Source: Eikenella exigua
Lineage (GTDB): Bacteria; Pseudomonadota; Gammaproteobacteria; Burkholderiales; Neisseriaceae
Direction of reading: 5' to 3'
Assembly: GCF_008805035.1 (NCBI RefSeq)
Contig: NZ_CP038018.1
Span: forward strand, 124,001-188,000
DNA: 64,000 nt
Part shown: piece by piece, positions 17,170 to 24,847 of the stretch
How the letters are laid out: every line of letters begins with the position of its first letter
Numbering within the stretch: the stretch's first letter is position 1
The notes under the pieces: model-generated
What the model saw: the letters and a program-made list of their open reading frames with translations, nothing else
What the model was told of the DNA's origin: nothing
The model's database searches: none
Translations under genes and position numbers: made by a program

Positions 17170-17643
17170 ATGGATACCCTGCTGCAAGAAGTTACTCAAC
17201 ACCTCGCCCAACGCGGCGAAACCATCACCTGCGCCGAATCCTGCACCGGCGGCTTGCTCGCCGCCGCGCTCACCCGCCTGCCCGGCAGCTCCGCCTGGTT
17301 TGAAACAGGCTTCGTTACCTACAGCAACCACGCCAAACAGCAGCTCCTTAATGTGAACGCCGCCACCCTCGGCCACTACGGCGCAGTGAGTGAAGAAACC
17401 GTGCGCGAAATGGCGCTGGGCGCACTCATCACCACCAAAGCCGACTATGCGCTCAGCATCTCCGGCATCGCCGGCCCCGACGGCGGCAGCGAAGAGAAAC
17501 CCGTGGGCACGGTTTGGTTCAGCCTGGCCACCAAACAGCGCATCTGGGCCAAAGAGCAGCACTTTGAAGGAGACCGCGAAGCCATCCGCACCCAAGCCGT
17601 GCGCTTTGCCCTGATACTGATGAAAAAGTATTTGGAGCGATAG
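17170..17643 (+). CDS. pncC: Nicotinamide-nucleotide amidohydrolase (CinA C-terminal type)
   Basis: PncC deamidates nicotinamide mononucleotide to nicotinate mononucleotide and so recycles pyridine nucleotides. At 157 residues this is the stand-alone amidohydrolase domain without the N-terminal MoaB-like part of CinA. Key blocks are AESCTGGLLAAALTRLPGSS near the start, FVTYSNHAKQQLL, and SGIAGPDGGSEEKPVGTVW. It follows nudB by 37 bases on the same strand, and a DUS hairpin ends the unit. Confidence 0.92.
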   Translation: MDTLLQEVTQHLAQRGETITCAESCTGGLLAAALTRLPGSSAWFETGFVTYSNHAKQQLLNVNAATLGHYGAVSEETVREMALGALITTKADYALSISGIAGPDGGSEEKPVGTVWFSLATKQRIWAKEQHFEGDREAIRTQAVRFALILMKKYLER

Positions 17644-17667
17644 CCCGGCAGGGTTGATTGGAATGGA

Positions 17668-17697
17668 AAAGGCTACCTGAAAATTTCAGGTAGCCTT
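17668..17697 (+). terminator. DUS hairpin after pncC, facing dcd
   Basis: AAAGGCTACCTGAAA is followed almost directly by TTTCAGGTAGCCTTT, so the arms are 15 bases with almost no loop. It lies between the convergent stops of pncC and dcd and can serve both. Confidence 0.75.
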
Positions 17698-17714
17698 TAT
17701 TCATGCCGTCAGCC

Positions 17715-18281
17715 CTACGCCTTGGGCAGGGTAACGCCGGTTTGCCCCATGTATTTGCCTTTGCGGTCTTTATAGGAAGTTTCGCACACTTCGTCGCTCT
17801 CGAAGAAGAGGACTTGCGCCACGCCTTCGCCGGCATAGATTTTGGCGGGCAGGGGGGTGGTGTTGGAGAATTCGAGGGTAACGTAGCCTTCCCATTCCGG
17901 CTCGAACGGGGTGACGTTTACGATGATGCCGCAGCGGGCATAGGTGGATTTGCCCAGGCACACGGTAAGCACGTTGCGCGGGATGCGGAAATATTCCATT
18001 GTGCGCGCCAGCGCGAAGGAATTGGGCGGGATGATGCAGCAGTCATCTTCCACGGTGACGAAGTTTTTCGGATCGAAGTTTTTCGGATCGACGATGGTGC
18101 TGTTGATGTTGGTGAAGATTTTGAATTCGTTGGCACAGCGGATATCGTAGCCGTAGCTGGAGGTGCCGTAGGAAATAATGCGCCGGCCGTCTTGCTCTTT
18201 GATTTGTTTGGGCTCGAAGGGCTCGATCATGCCGTGCTCTTCGGCCATGCGGCGGATCCAGCGGTCGGATTTGATGCTCAT
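17715..18281 (-). CDS. dcd: dCTP deaminase
   Basis: Dcd converts dCTP to dUTP, the main bacterial route to dTTP. The 188-residue protein matches the trimeric family in length. It shows IISYGTSSYGYDIRCANEF, the catalytic-region block GKSTYARCGIIVNVTPFEPE, and LPAKIYAGEGVAQVLFFES. AGGAC precedes the ATG. It stands alone, between DUS hairpins on both sides. Confidence 0.96.
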   Translation of the reverse strand: MSIKSDRWIRRMAEEHGMIEPFEPKQIKEQDGRRIISYGTSSYGYDIRCANEFKIFTNINSTIVDPKNFDPKNFVTVEDDCCIIPPNSFALARTMEYFRIPRNVLTVCLGKSTYARCGIIVNVTPFEPEWEGYVTLEFSNTTPLPAKIYAGEGVAQVLFFESDEVCETSYKDRKGKYMGQTGVTLPKA

Positions 18282-18314
18282 GGTGTTTGTCCTGGGTTGG
18301 GTTGGTTTGAGGGG

Positions 18315-18353
18315 AGGCTACCTGAAAGTGCTGCTGAAGTTTTCAGGTAGCCT
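18315..18353 (-). terminator. DUS hairpin between dcd and the frameshifted gene
   Basis: AGGCTACCTGAAA (18315-18327) and TTTCAGGTAGCCT (18341-18353) are close together. On the minus strand they follow the end of the gene at 18380-18746. Confidence 0.7.
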
Positions 18354-18360
18354 TATTCTA

Positions 18361-18398
18361 TTATTCTTCGTCTGCTTCTTTATTCTTCGTCTGCTTCT
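18361..18398 (-). repeat. Two tandem copies of a 19-base unit at a gene end
   Basis: The unit TTATTCTTCGTCTGCTTCT occurs twice with a 19-base period. Read on the minus strand, each copy encodes EADEE followed by a TAA, so the stop region of the gene has been duplicated. Confidence 0.8.
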
Positions 18399-18746
18399 TC
18401 GCTGGGCGGATAAAATCCTGCTGCCGCACCGGTTCGCCTTGTTTGAGCTCGCACAAGCCACATGTCGCCAAACTCTTCGCCCACGCCGCGCACGAAGAAA
18501 TGTATACGGGGGAAGGTTTGGGCGATGTGGGCGAACAAAGTCGATAATCAGGCCAGAATAGAGGCCGTTGAAGCCAGCCTCCATCGGTTGATTAACAGCG
18601 GCTGCTACATCATCCAGCACATCGGGGTGGATATCCATTTGCTCCAGCCATTTTTCGGCCACAGGCAGAATATCGTCTACCGACAAATTGCCTTGCACAT
18701 AGTTGCTATCGTCCCAAGTACATTCAACGCGGGTGTAGTAACTCAT
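18380..18746 (-). pseudogene. Frameshifted small cytoplasmic protein of unknown family
   Basis: The first two thirds read smoothly from an ATG with AAGGA ahead of it (MSYYTRVECTWDDSNYVQGN). The text turns into arginine-rich nonsense after GLIIDFVR. If one C is dropped from the CCC near 18540, the minus strand continues as HIAQTFPRIHFFVRGVGEEF and ends GFYPPSEEADEE at 18380. That is clearly the natural C terminus. The intact product would be about 121 residues, acidic and cytoplasmic. I do not recognise a family. The insertion may be a real mutation or a sequencing error. It sits between dcd and rdgC on the same strand, with hairpins on both sides. Confidence 0.75.
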
Positions 18747-18763
18747 AGCAGATTCCTTCTTTA

Positions 18764-18802
18764 TTTTCAGGTAGCCTTTTGGCGCAGCAGGCTACCTGAA
18801 AA
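18764..18802 (-). terminator. Outward-facing DUS pair after rdgC
   Basis: TTTTCAGGTAGCCT (18764-18777) and AGGCTACCTGAAAA (18789-18802) are complementary with an 11-base spacer. On the minus strand they follow the rdgC stop by nine bases. Confidence 0.7.
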
Positions 18803-18810
18803 ATGGGTGT

Positions 18811-19710
18811 TTAATCCTGCCAGCCGCCTAGAAGCGATACCAATTCCTGCAGCAGGGTAGAGAGCGCTTCGGCCATCAGGATTTGCGAGGCAAAGGCCAG
18901 GCTGGCGGCATCGTCGCCGTGGTTTTCGGCCTCTTCCTGCAATACGTCTAAATACTGGATGCGTTTGAGAGTGAAATCTTGGGTGAGCACGAAGGCAATC
19001 TGATCACGCCACACGAGGCCGAGCTGGGTAACGGTTTTGCCGGTTTTTACGTGTTGCACCACTTCATCGGCGGTCAAGTCCTGTTTCGACACGCGCACGG
19101 TGGGTGCGGCATCGCCTGTGCCTTTGAGTTCACACATATCATCGAGCTCAAAGCCGCCGCCACATGCGCCGGCGAGTAGCCATTCGGTCATCAGGGAGGA
19201 GGGCGATTGTTTGGTGTTCGGCAGCTTGGCCTCGAGCCCGCCCAAGGCTTCGCGCAGCTTGGCCAGCAGGTTTTCCGCACGGGTGGCCGAGGCTTGGTTT
19301 ACCAGCAGGAAGCCGCTGCGCGTGTTGCACACGGCCTGCGTTTTGCTGCTGCGGGTGAAGGCGCGGGGCAGCAGGTCGTCCGTAATTTGCTCTTTGAGCT
19401 CCTGCTTTTCTTTGCGCCCCACGGTACGCGCTTCGGCTTCTTGGATTTCGGTGATTTTGTCGTCCAAAATCTCTCGGATCACGCCGGCGGGCAGCACTTT
19501 TTCGGATTTCTTCAGCGCCACACTCCAAGTGAAATCGGCAGGAAACACCAATTCCGGCGAAAACCCTTCCGGTGGGGCAAAGCCTTCGCCAAACCAGTCC
19601 AAACCCTGCGGCGGGGCAAATTCGGCCTCTTGCAGCTTGGAGGACAAGGTTTCCAAATCCGGCAGTTTGTCTTTGTTTAGGGGATAAAAGCTGACTTGTT
19701 TAAACCACAT
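18811..19710 (-). CDS. rdgC: Recombination-associated protein RdgC
   Basis: RdgC forms a ring-shaped dimer on DNA and limits RecA access. In Neisseria it affects pilin variation and growth. The 299-residue sequence starts MWFKQVSFYPLNKDKLPDLE and includes FVFPADFTWS-like text, REILDDKITEIQEAEAR and GRKEKQELKEQITDDLLPRA, all typical of the family. The frame is open nine codons further to a TTG, but the ATG at 19710 matches the conserved N terminus. It stands alone, and its upstream gap is AT-rich. Confidence 0.95.
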   Translation of the reverse strand: MWFKQVSFYPLNKDKLPDLETLSSKLQEAEFAPPQGLDWFGEGFAPPEGFSPELVFPADFTWSVALKKSEKVLPAGVIREILDDKITEIQEAEARTVGRKEKQELKEQITDDLLPRAFTRSSKTQAVCNTRSGFLLVNQASATRAENLLAKLREALGGLEAKLPNTKQSPSSLMTEWLLAGACGGGFELDDMCELKGTGDAAPTVRVSKQDLTADEVVQHVKTGKTVTQLGLVWRDQIAFVLTQDFTLKRIQYLDVLQEEAENHGDDAASLAFASQILMAEALSTLLQELVSLLGGWQD

Positions 19711-19853
19711 TTTGCTTGCTGTTTCAGTTTGTTTCAAAACGCGGCATTATACTGCCAAGCAGGCTTAGAAAGCTATTTGGAACGATGATTACTAAGACCG
19801 GCAAGAGAAGAAAAACCAAAGTGAAAACGGGGGAAGAAGAGTGGTGCTACACC

Positions 19854-19993
19854 TACAAAAATCTGAGGGAGGTGCTTATGGCAGTCTGAAACGAAACCCG
19901 CCGTATCTGGGTGATTTTGCAAAGAATAAGGAACTGATGATGCCTAACGTTATCAATATATTGGAGAGCAAATTTAGTGAAAATAAAGGCTAA
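19854..19993 (+). pseudogene. Possible remnant of a lost gene
   Basis: One frame reads GGAYGSLKRNPPYLGDFAKN and continues to MMPNVINILESKFSENKG before a TAA near 19993. The amino-acid mix looks protein-like, but there is no start or ribosome-binding site. I cannot name a family. It may be the end of a gene whose front was deleted. Confidence 0.25.
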
Positions 19994-20201
19994 AATCACT
20001 ATCAGGCTGGGATGAAATTATGTACTAAAAGACTATTTATAATAATTTTATTTTATGGCTAGAGAAAGGACAAAAGAGATGGAAAACCCATCCTTTTGTC
20101 CATTGAACTAATTTTTCATACAATACGGCGAGCCGCAGTAGTGCAGAATCAGGCAAGGCTAGCTAATGCTCCCAGTAATTTTAAGTATCCTCCCATATAA
20201 A

Positions 20202-20230
20202 AAAGCCGTCTGAATAGTTCAGACGGCTTT
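20202..20230 (-). terminator. Neisseria-dialect DUS terminator after pilC
   Basis: AAAGCCGTCTGAA (20202-20214) and TTCAGACGGCTTT (20218-20230) form a 13-base stem with a three-base loop. It contains GCCGTCTGAA, the core uptake sequence of Neisseria rather than Eikenella, and lies 16 bases after the pilC stop. Confidence 0.85.
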
Positions 20231-20245
20231 GCTACTACTACAGCC

Positions 20246-23200
20246 TTAGAAAATCTCGCGCCAAGAGATACGGCGGATTGAGGGGGTTTCTGGCAAGTAA
20301 ACTTCGTGTAAGTTCACATTACCCTGGCTATCTTTTGTTAAGAGCAGCAATTTACCGTCGGTTGTTTTCAACAAGAGAGGAGAACCCACTGCATTCAGCT
20401 GTTTGCGGTATGAGGAGCCGTTAAAGTTGCCATCGAAGAAGCCTCTCAAGCCGGAGCCAGTTACCGCATTCAGCGGATAAGTATAACCAGAAGATTGAAT
20501 TACGTTACAAGATAAAGCCGGGTTACTGCCATCAATGAAAGTATTTACAATCAAATATTTACCTCTCTCCAGGTAGGGGTTGTAAATTACTTGCTCATAT
20601 TCAACTTTGCCATTGATAGTTACTCGAGTTAAGTCTAAATACCAACCTGATTTGGTATTCCAATCAACGTTCATATTACTCAACTGATCTTTTTTACCAC
20701 CTTCATGTATTACTTGTGCTTGCATTTGGCTACGATTTACCTGAGCTGCAGTGGTTCCAGCAGCGGGATTAAAAGCCAAAGCCGTTTTGTCGCGGATACC
20801 ATAGATACTTTGTTGGCCGGTGGCGTAAGTGGTTTTTGTACCCAAGTAACCCTCTTTGCGCATGCCTGTACCAAAGTTCAGAATAACGTCGCCAGAAGCA
20901 CCATTTCGTCCCATGCGAGTTACAATAATTTTGGTGGAAATTGGTTGAACAGCGGGGGCAGTAAAGAGCTTCTGCGGTTGCACAGTCCAACCATTACTAT
21001 TTTGGGATAGAAGGTTAAAGCGCCACACATTGCCTTTTATGTCACCTGCATAAGCATAATCGTAGATGTTGTCCCCATCCAAATCCACAGGGGTAACATA
21101 AGCAATACCGTTGGGAGCATCAGGTGTGCCTGCTTCTCCCGTACTGATGAATTTGAAAGAAGGCTTACCAGTACTTTGGTTGATGGACATTACATAAATA
21201 CCAGCCGGACCGTTGGAGGCGGTACAGTTACCGTTGGCAGCATCAGTGGTGGAACACCAGCCATTACCGAATACAGCGCCCCAGTTGCCATCATGGAAAC
21301 GGCCGAAGACGGGTGTGCCGTAGGTGTTACCCAAATTGCTCCATTCTCCTCCGGAAGAGCGAGACCATTCGCCTATTACATTGGATGCATTGAAGGAATC
21401 GGGGTTGGTAACATCCAGAGCATAGATGGTATCGCCACCGGCTCCCAAGCCACCCATAACCCAAGTGTGCCATGAGCCTCCGTAGAACACGTCTCCAGTG
21501 CCTACAGGGGCATCGTTATAGTAGTTGTGGGCATACTGTGGGCTGAAGAGATCCAAGCCTGCATTGGTTTTATTGTGAATCCGTGATAGTACAGCACCGG
21601 GGATGTAGGCAAACATTTCTTGACCGTCATTGTTTGCGGTCTGGAATTGCCCGGCTGCGTTATAGCTACCGCTGCGGAAGGCATGCAGGAAACCGTCATT
21701 CGAACCCGCATACACAATATTGGTGCGTGTGCGGTTCGAATTGGCAAAGGTGGTGTAAGGTTGACCATTGTTTTCCTGCATGGCTGCACCTAGATAACGC
21801 GAATCGCGCCAACGGGGAGCAGATAGATAATTCTTGTTATTCGGATACCCTAACCATACCGGGCTGGAGTTGATGATATCGCCTAACAGTTTTTTGCGGG
21901 GACGGAAGACGCCGTTGGGCTGACCGACTTCCCGGCTTGTATCGCCCTTCAGATAGGCTAATCTGGCTTCGCCCATGCCGGCAGGCTCGCCAGGGGATGA
22001 CAAGGCAGCCTGTTGCGAAGGACTGATGTTTGACCACTCCAATGCGGCACCCGCTGTACCAGTCCAAGTAAAGAATTTACGCACGGGCTGTTTATTAACA
22101 ATTTGGTTACCTTTTCTCTCGCATGGGCCGCCGGTTAGAACGCACGCAGCATCCCAGTTGGCACCAGGCTGCACCGCATAAGTTCCATTGGGTTTACGGA
22201 GAATGTTTTGTGCCGTTAAGTTGCCATACCAGTGCACTTTGTTGAAGAAAGATAGATAAACCTGTGAATCAGATGCTAATTTTGCATCAGGCAGATTTAC
22301 GTCTGCAGAACCTTCAGATTGAGTGGCCGGGGTGGCTTTGAAGCACAAGACTTCGTGGTTGTTATGAGCGCCACCTGTTGCCCCCATAAATCCAAAGCGG
22401 AAACTTTTTGGCAATGGACCATTTGCGGCCACAATATCAAAATCTGTCATTACCGGTTGGAAGTCACCACCGTTATAGCTAATCCATACACTAGCTTTGC
22501 CGTTCGGCGTGATACGGATTTTATATAACATTGGAACTGCTTGGTCACGCGAATGGGCAGATTCTGTGGCAAATCGCCGAGGTAGTTGTTTATGGGCAAA
22601 ATACTGATAATTATATAATTTTAATCTTGGATCTGTTGCTTTATCACTTAATACAAGAGCCCCTTGGCCTGAAGGCAGGTATGCGGAATCAATGGTTAAT
22701 TGACCGGTTTTGCATACATTGACAAATCTACGATAAGACGGAGCATTAATAGCCCACTGCCCGAATCCAGCTTTAGAAGTCCATAAGTTAGTCCAGTTGT
22801 TTTGTACGGATGCAGGTACAGTGCCCCACCCAAACTTAGTATAAATCTCCTGCAACAAATGTTTACTGATATAGGTATGATTAATGGAGCCCGCACCGCG
22901 AATACCAATCGTATTTGGCAACCGTTGGCTCAAGCCTGGCGCACCAGTAGTAGTATTATCATGCTTGTAAACAAAGTTACCCCACTCATCAATACCGATA
23001 CCCATGTATCCGCCATAAACACCACTAAAAATCGGGTTTTCATTGGTACATGAATAACCAATTGAACCCCCTGATGCCCCTAACGTAGCCGGTTTACTAC
23101 CATCGGCCAAGAAGAAGGTCATGCCGTCGGCACCACTACCACCCCATGTGTAGGTAATAAAAGTAATTTCCACACCTTCTTGGGTGCCAAAAGTGAAATC

Positions 23201-23599
23201 TGAAACAATGCCGCCAACTACTTGGTTTTGCGCAGGAGTTAGGCGCAAGACCCCTTTGCCCAGATTATCTTGAACCCCGGTACATCTAGGAGGAGAGCCA
23301 GCAACTGTAGCTGTAGGTTTGGATGATTGAGTTCCCGCAGTCAGACAAGCGCTATTAATTACTGTGGGTGAGGGAGAGGACGGATCCCAAGGATTTTTAA
23401 AGCCATCGCCCGGCAGCGGCATCAACCATTTATTAGTAGTTGTTCCGCCGGAAAAGTTTTCTTCAATTACGCCGTTAAAAGGGGTATCACCATGCACTTG
23501 TGGTATATAAACCGCCATCAGGGCGGCTACCAATGCCTGATAAGTCGGGGTGATTCTTTTTCCGACGTTGGCTTGCTGTTTTCTCGTTGTGGTTTTCAT
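20246..23599 (-). CDS. pilC: Type IV pilus tip protein PilC/PilY1
   Basis: PilC is exported to the pilus tip and outer membrane. It promotes pilus extension, adhesion to host cells and, in Neisseria, competence. The 1117-residue protein starts with a long signal region (about 1-38). Its N-terminal half has lectin-like text (TWGGSGADGMTFFLADGSKP). Its C-terminal half is the PilY1 beta-propeller, with YAGSNDGFLHAFRSG, YIPGAV, and the calcium-binding loop DLDGDNIYDYAYAGDIKGNV near residues 840-860. Length fits neisserial PilC (about 1050). GGAG lies upstream of the ATG. Unlike Neisseria pilC, no poly-G tract is seen near the start. No eikDUS was noticed in the gene. Its terminator is of Neisseria type. 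Confidence 0.93.
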   Translation of the reverse strand: MKTTTRKQQANVGKRITPTYQALVAALMAVYIPQVHGDTPFNGVIEENFSGGTTTNKWLMPLPGDGFKNPWDPSSPSPTVINSACLTAGTQSSKPTATVAGSPPRCTGVQDNLGKGVLRLTPAQNQVVGGIVSDFTFGTQEGVEITFITYTWGGSGADGMTFFLADGSKPATLGASGGSIGYSCTNENPIFSGVYGGYMGIGIDEWGNFVYKHDNTTTGAPGLSQRLPNTIGIRGAGSINHTYISKHLLQEIYTKFGWGTVPASVQNNWTNLWTSKAGFGQWAINAPSYRRFVNVCKTGQLTIDSAYLPSGQGALVLSDKATDPRLKLYNYQYFAHKQLPRRFATESAHSRDQAVPMLYKIRITPNGKASVWISYNGGDFQPVMTDFDIVAANGPLPKSFRFGFMGATGGAHNNHEVLCFKATPATQSEGSADVNLPDAKLASDSQVYLSFFNKVHWYGNLTAQNILRKPNGTYAVQPGANWDAACVLTGGPCERKGNQIVNKQPVRKFFTWTGTAGAALEWSNISPSQQAALSSPGEPAGMGEARLAYLKGDTSREVGQPNGVFRPRKKLLGDIINSSPVWLGYPNNKNYLSAPRWRDSRYLGAAMQENNGQPYTTFANSNRTRTNIVYAGSNDGFLHAFRSGSYNAAGQFQTANNDGQEMFAYIPGAVLSRIHNKTNAGLDLFSPQYAHNYYNDAPVGTGDVFYGGSWHTWVMGGLGAGGDTIYALDVTNPDSFNASNVIGEWSRSSGGEWSNLGNTYGTPVFGRFHDGNWGAVFGNGWCSTTDAANGNCTASNGPAGIYVMSINQSTGKPSFKFISTGEAGTPDAPNGIAYVTPVDLDGDNIYDYAYAGDIKGNVWRFNLLSQNSNGWTVQPQKLFTAPAVQPISTKIIVTRMGRNGASGDVILNFGTGMRKEGYLGTKTTYATGQQSIYGIRDKTALAFNPAAGTTAAQVNRSQMQAQVIHEGGKKDQLSNMNVDWNTKSGWYLDLTRVTINGKVEYEQVIYNPYLERGKYLIVNTFIDGSNPALSCNVIQSSGYTYPLNAVTGSGLRGFFDGNFNGSSYRKQLNAVGSPLLLKTTDGKLLLLTKDSQGNVNLHEVYLPETPSIRRISWREIF

Positions 23600-24412
23600 T
23601 TTTAAAACTCCCGCGGATATATATAGACACCGTGTAAGCCCTAGTCTTACTGGGCGAATTCGGCGCGTCCTGTAAACACGTTATATTTTGATTGATTGAA
23701 TTTTTGTTAAATTTAGCCAATAACTGCCATACCGAGAACGGAATGCTCTACCTTGTATGGCAAGCAATTTCGATACCATGCTGCTTGCAGATAGAAGGAT
23801 TAACAAATTTTTAAAAATAACTGGTACATAAGTAGTATGATAAAGCGTTCTTGGTCTTTTTGGCAAGTTGGCTTAAATTAGGAAACTTGTAAGGTATAGA
23901 AAATCAGGAGGATTGGGAGATTGCCTGATGACTTGGGAAGTTTACGAACCCGCTTCACCCACCGGCTGAGGCTTGGCGGGGTTGTTGTTGCAATAGTTTG
24001 GTTAATAGGTAACTTTTCTGGTTATCTGCTGTTTTTGCCTTTCTTGGGCGTCAGGATTTTTTGTCCATTGCCGGAGAGCCTGAGTGTTGTGGTTGTTTAT
24101 TGAGTCACTCTGACCTGTGGGTTTGCCCAATTTGCTGTTAGCAAACGGCGTATGTTGGATATTGCAAAGATTGCCTGCCGTTGTTTGTCAGAAAGGGCGG
24201 GGTAGAGAGGCGGTGAACAGGTTGCCTGAAACTATTCTTACCGGTTTTAGGCAGCCTTGATTCTTGATTGCTAGATGGTGCCGAGTTCAAACTGTGCCAA
24301 TCGGGCGGCATCGACATTTGGGGCACCAGGGTTCATTTTTTCTCCCAAAGGGGGTTTCAGGTAACCTCATTCAAGCGTGGAGGCTACCTGAAAAATGCGG
24401 CGGCAAGACGCT
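23600..24412. other. Long intergenic region upstream of pilC
   Basis: These 813 bases contain no gene I can support. The first 120 bases upstream of pilC hold AT-rich boxes (TATAAC, TATATATA) that could form its promoter. Degenerate uptake sequences occur at about 24221-24257 (GGTTGCCTGAAA and TTTTAGGCAGCCT). A DUS pair lies at 24355-24393. Short open frames here have poor coding character. Confidence 0.5.
24355..24393 (-). terminator. Outward DUS pair after the 118-residue protein gene
   Basis: TTTCAGGTAACCT (24355-24367, one base off consensus) and AGGCTACCTGAAA (24381-24393) flank a short spacer, 20 bases past the stop at 24413. Confidence 0.6.
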
Positions 24413-24769
24413 TTATCGGTTGCTGCTGTTGTAGCGTTGCAGGCTGCGCTGTACGGGGGTTTTGATGGAAGCGCAGTATTGTTCGTGGTCTTTGCCTGCA
24501 GTTTGGCTGTTGAGGAAGGCGCGGGCTTCGGCTTTGCTCACCAGACTTTCGCAGCTGCCTTGCCCAAACTGTTTCATAGCGGCGAAGAAAGCGTTTTTAT
24601 AGCGTTCGTCTTGGGCGGCGGTGCTGTCGCAGGCAAAGGTGTGGATGGTGATTTGGAAACCATCTTTCAGGTAGCCCAGGCATTGCTGTTTGCTGGCTTG
24701 GACGGGCTCGGCTTGGGCAAGGGCGGGGAGGAGAGCGGCAGTAAGGAGGGCTAGGGTACGGAGTTTCAT
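24413..24769 (-). CDS. Secreted four-cysteine protein, 118 aa
   Basis: A signal peptide of about 20 residues (MKLRTLALLTAALLPALAQA) precedes a mature domain with cysteines at 30, 47, 73 and 99. It is a clear paralog of the last 95 residues of the next gene upstream: cysteine spacing is 17, 26 and 26, against 17, 26 and 28. The shared pattern includes QCL-Y--DG, an ERY--AF block, SC at the third cysteine and a final RY. Two disulfides are plausible. AAGGA lies upstream of the ATG. A DUS in the coding region (24666) encodes the GYLK that follows the first cysteine. Function is unknown and no family is recognised. Confidence 0.8.
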   Translation of the reverse strand: MKLRTLALLTAALLPALAQAEPVQASKQQCLGYLKDGFQITIHTFACDSTAAQDERYKNAFFAAMKQFGQGSCESLVSKAEARAFLNSQTAGKDHEQYCASIKTPVQRSLQRYNSSNR

Positions 24770-24801
24770 TGGAGGAGTTCCTTGTATGTGGCTGGGAAGA
24801 A

Positions 24802-24842
24802 GAGGCTACCTGAAAATTGCTTTTCAGTTTTTCAGGTAGCCT
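24802..24842 (-). terminator. DUS hairpin between the two paralogs
   Basis: AGGCTACCTGAAAA (24802-24815) and TTTTTCAGGTAGCCT (24828-24842) follow the stop of the 279-residue gene by six bases. The two paralogs are therefore probably separate transcripts or are partly attenuated. Confidence 0.7.
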
Positions 24843-24847
24843 GTGGG

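Larger units (their letters stand above)
19711..20245. other. AT-rich gap with a gene remnant
   Basis: This stretch of 535 bases lies between rdgC and pilC and is poorer in G and C than its neighbours. It contains a short protein-like remnant (see 19854-19993) and ends with a Neisseria-type terminator. It has no eikDUS, which is unusual here. Confidence 0.5.

Noticed and set aside
23600..24412. Short open frames upstream of pilC
   Set aside because: The three or four frames of 60-65 codons lack ribosome-binding sites and have a random amino-acid mix.
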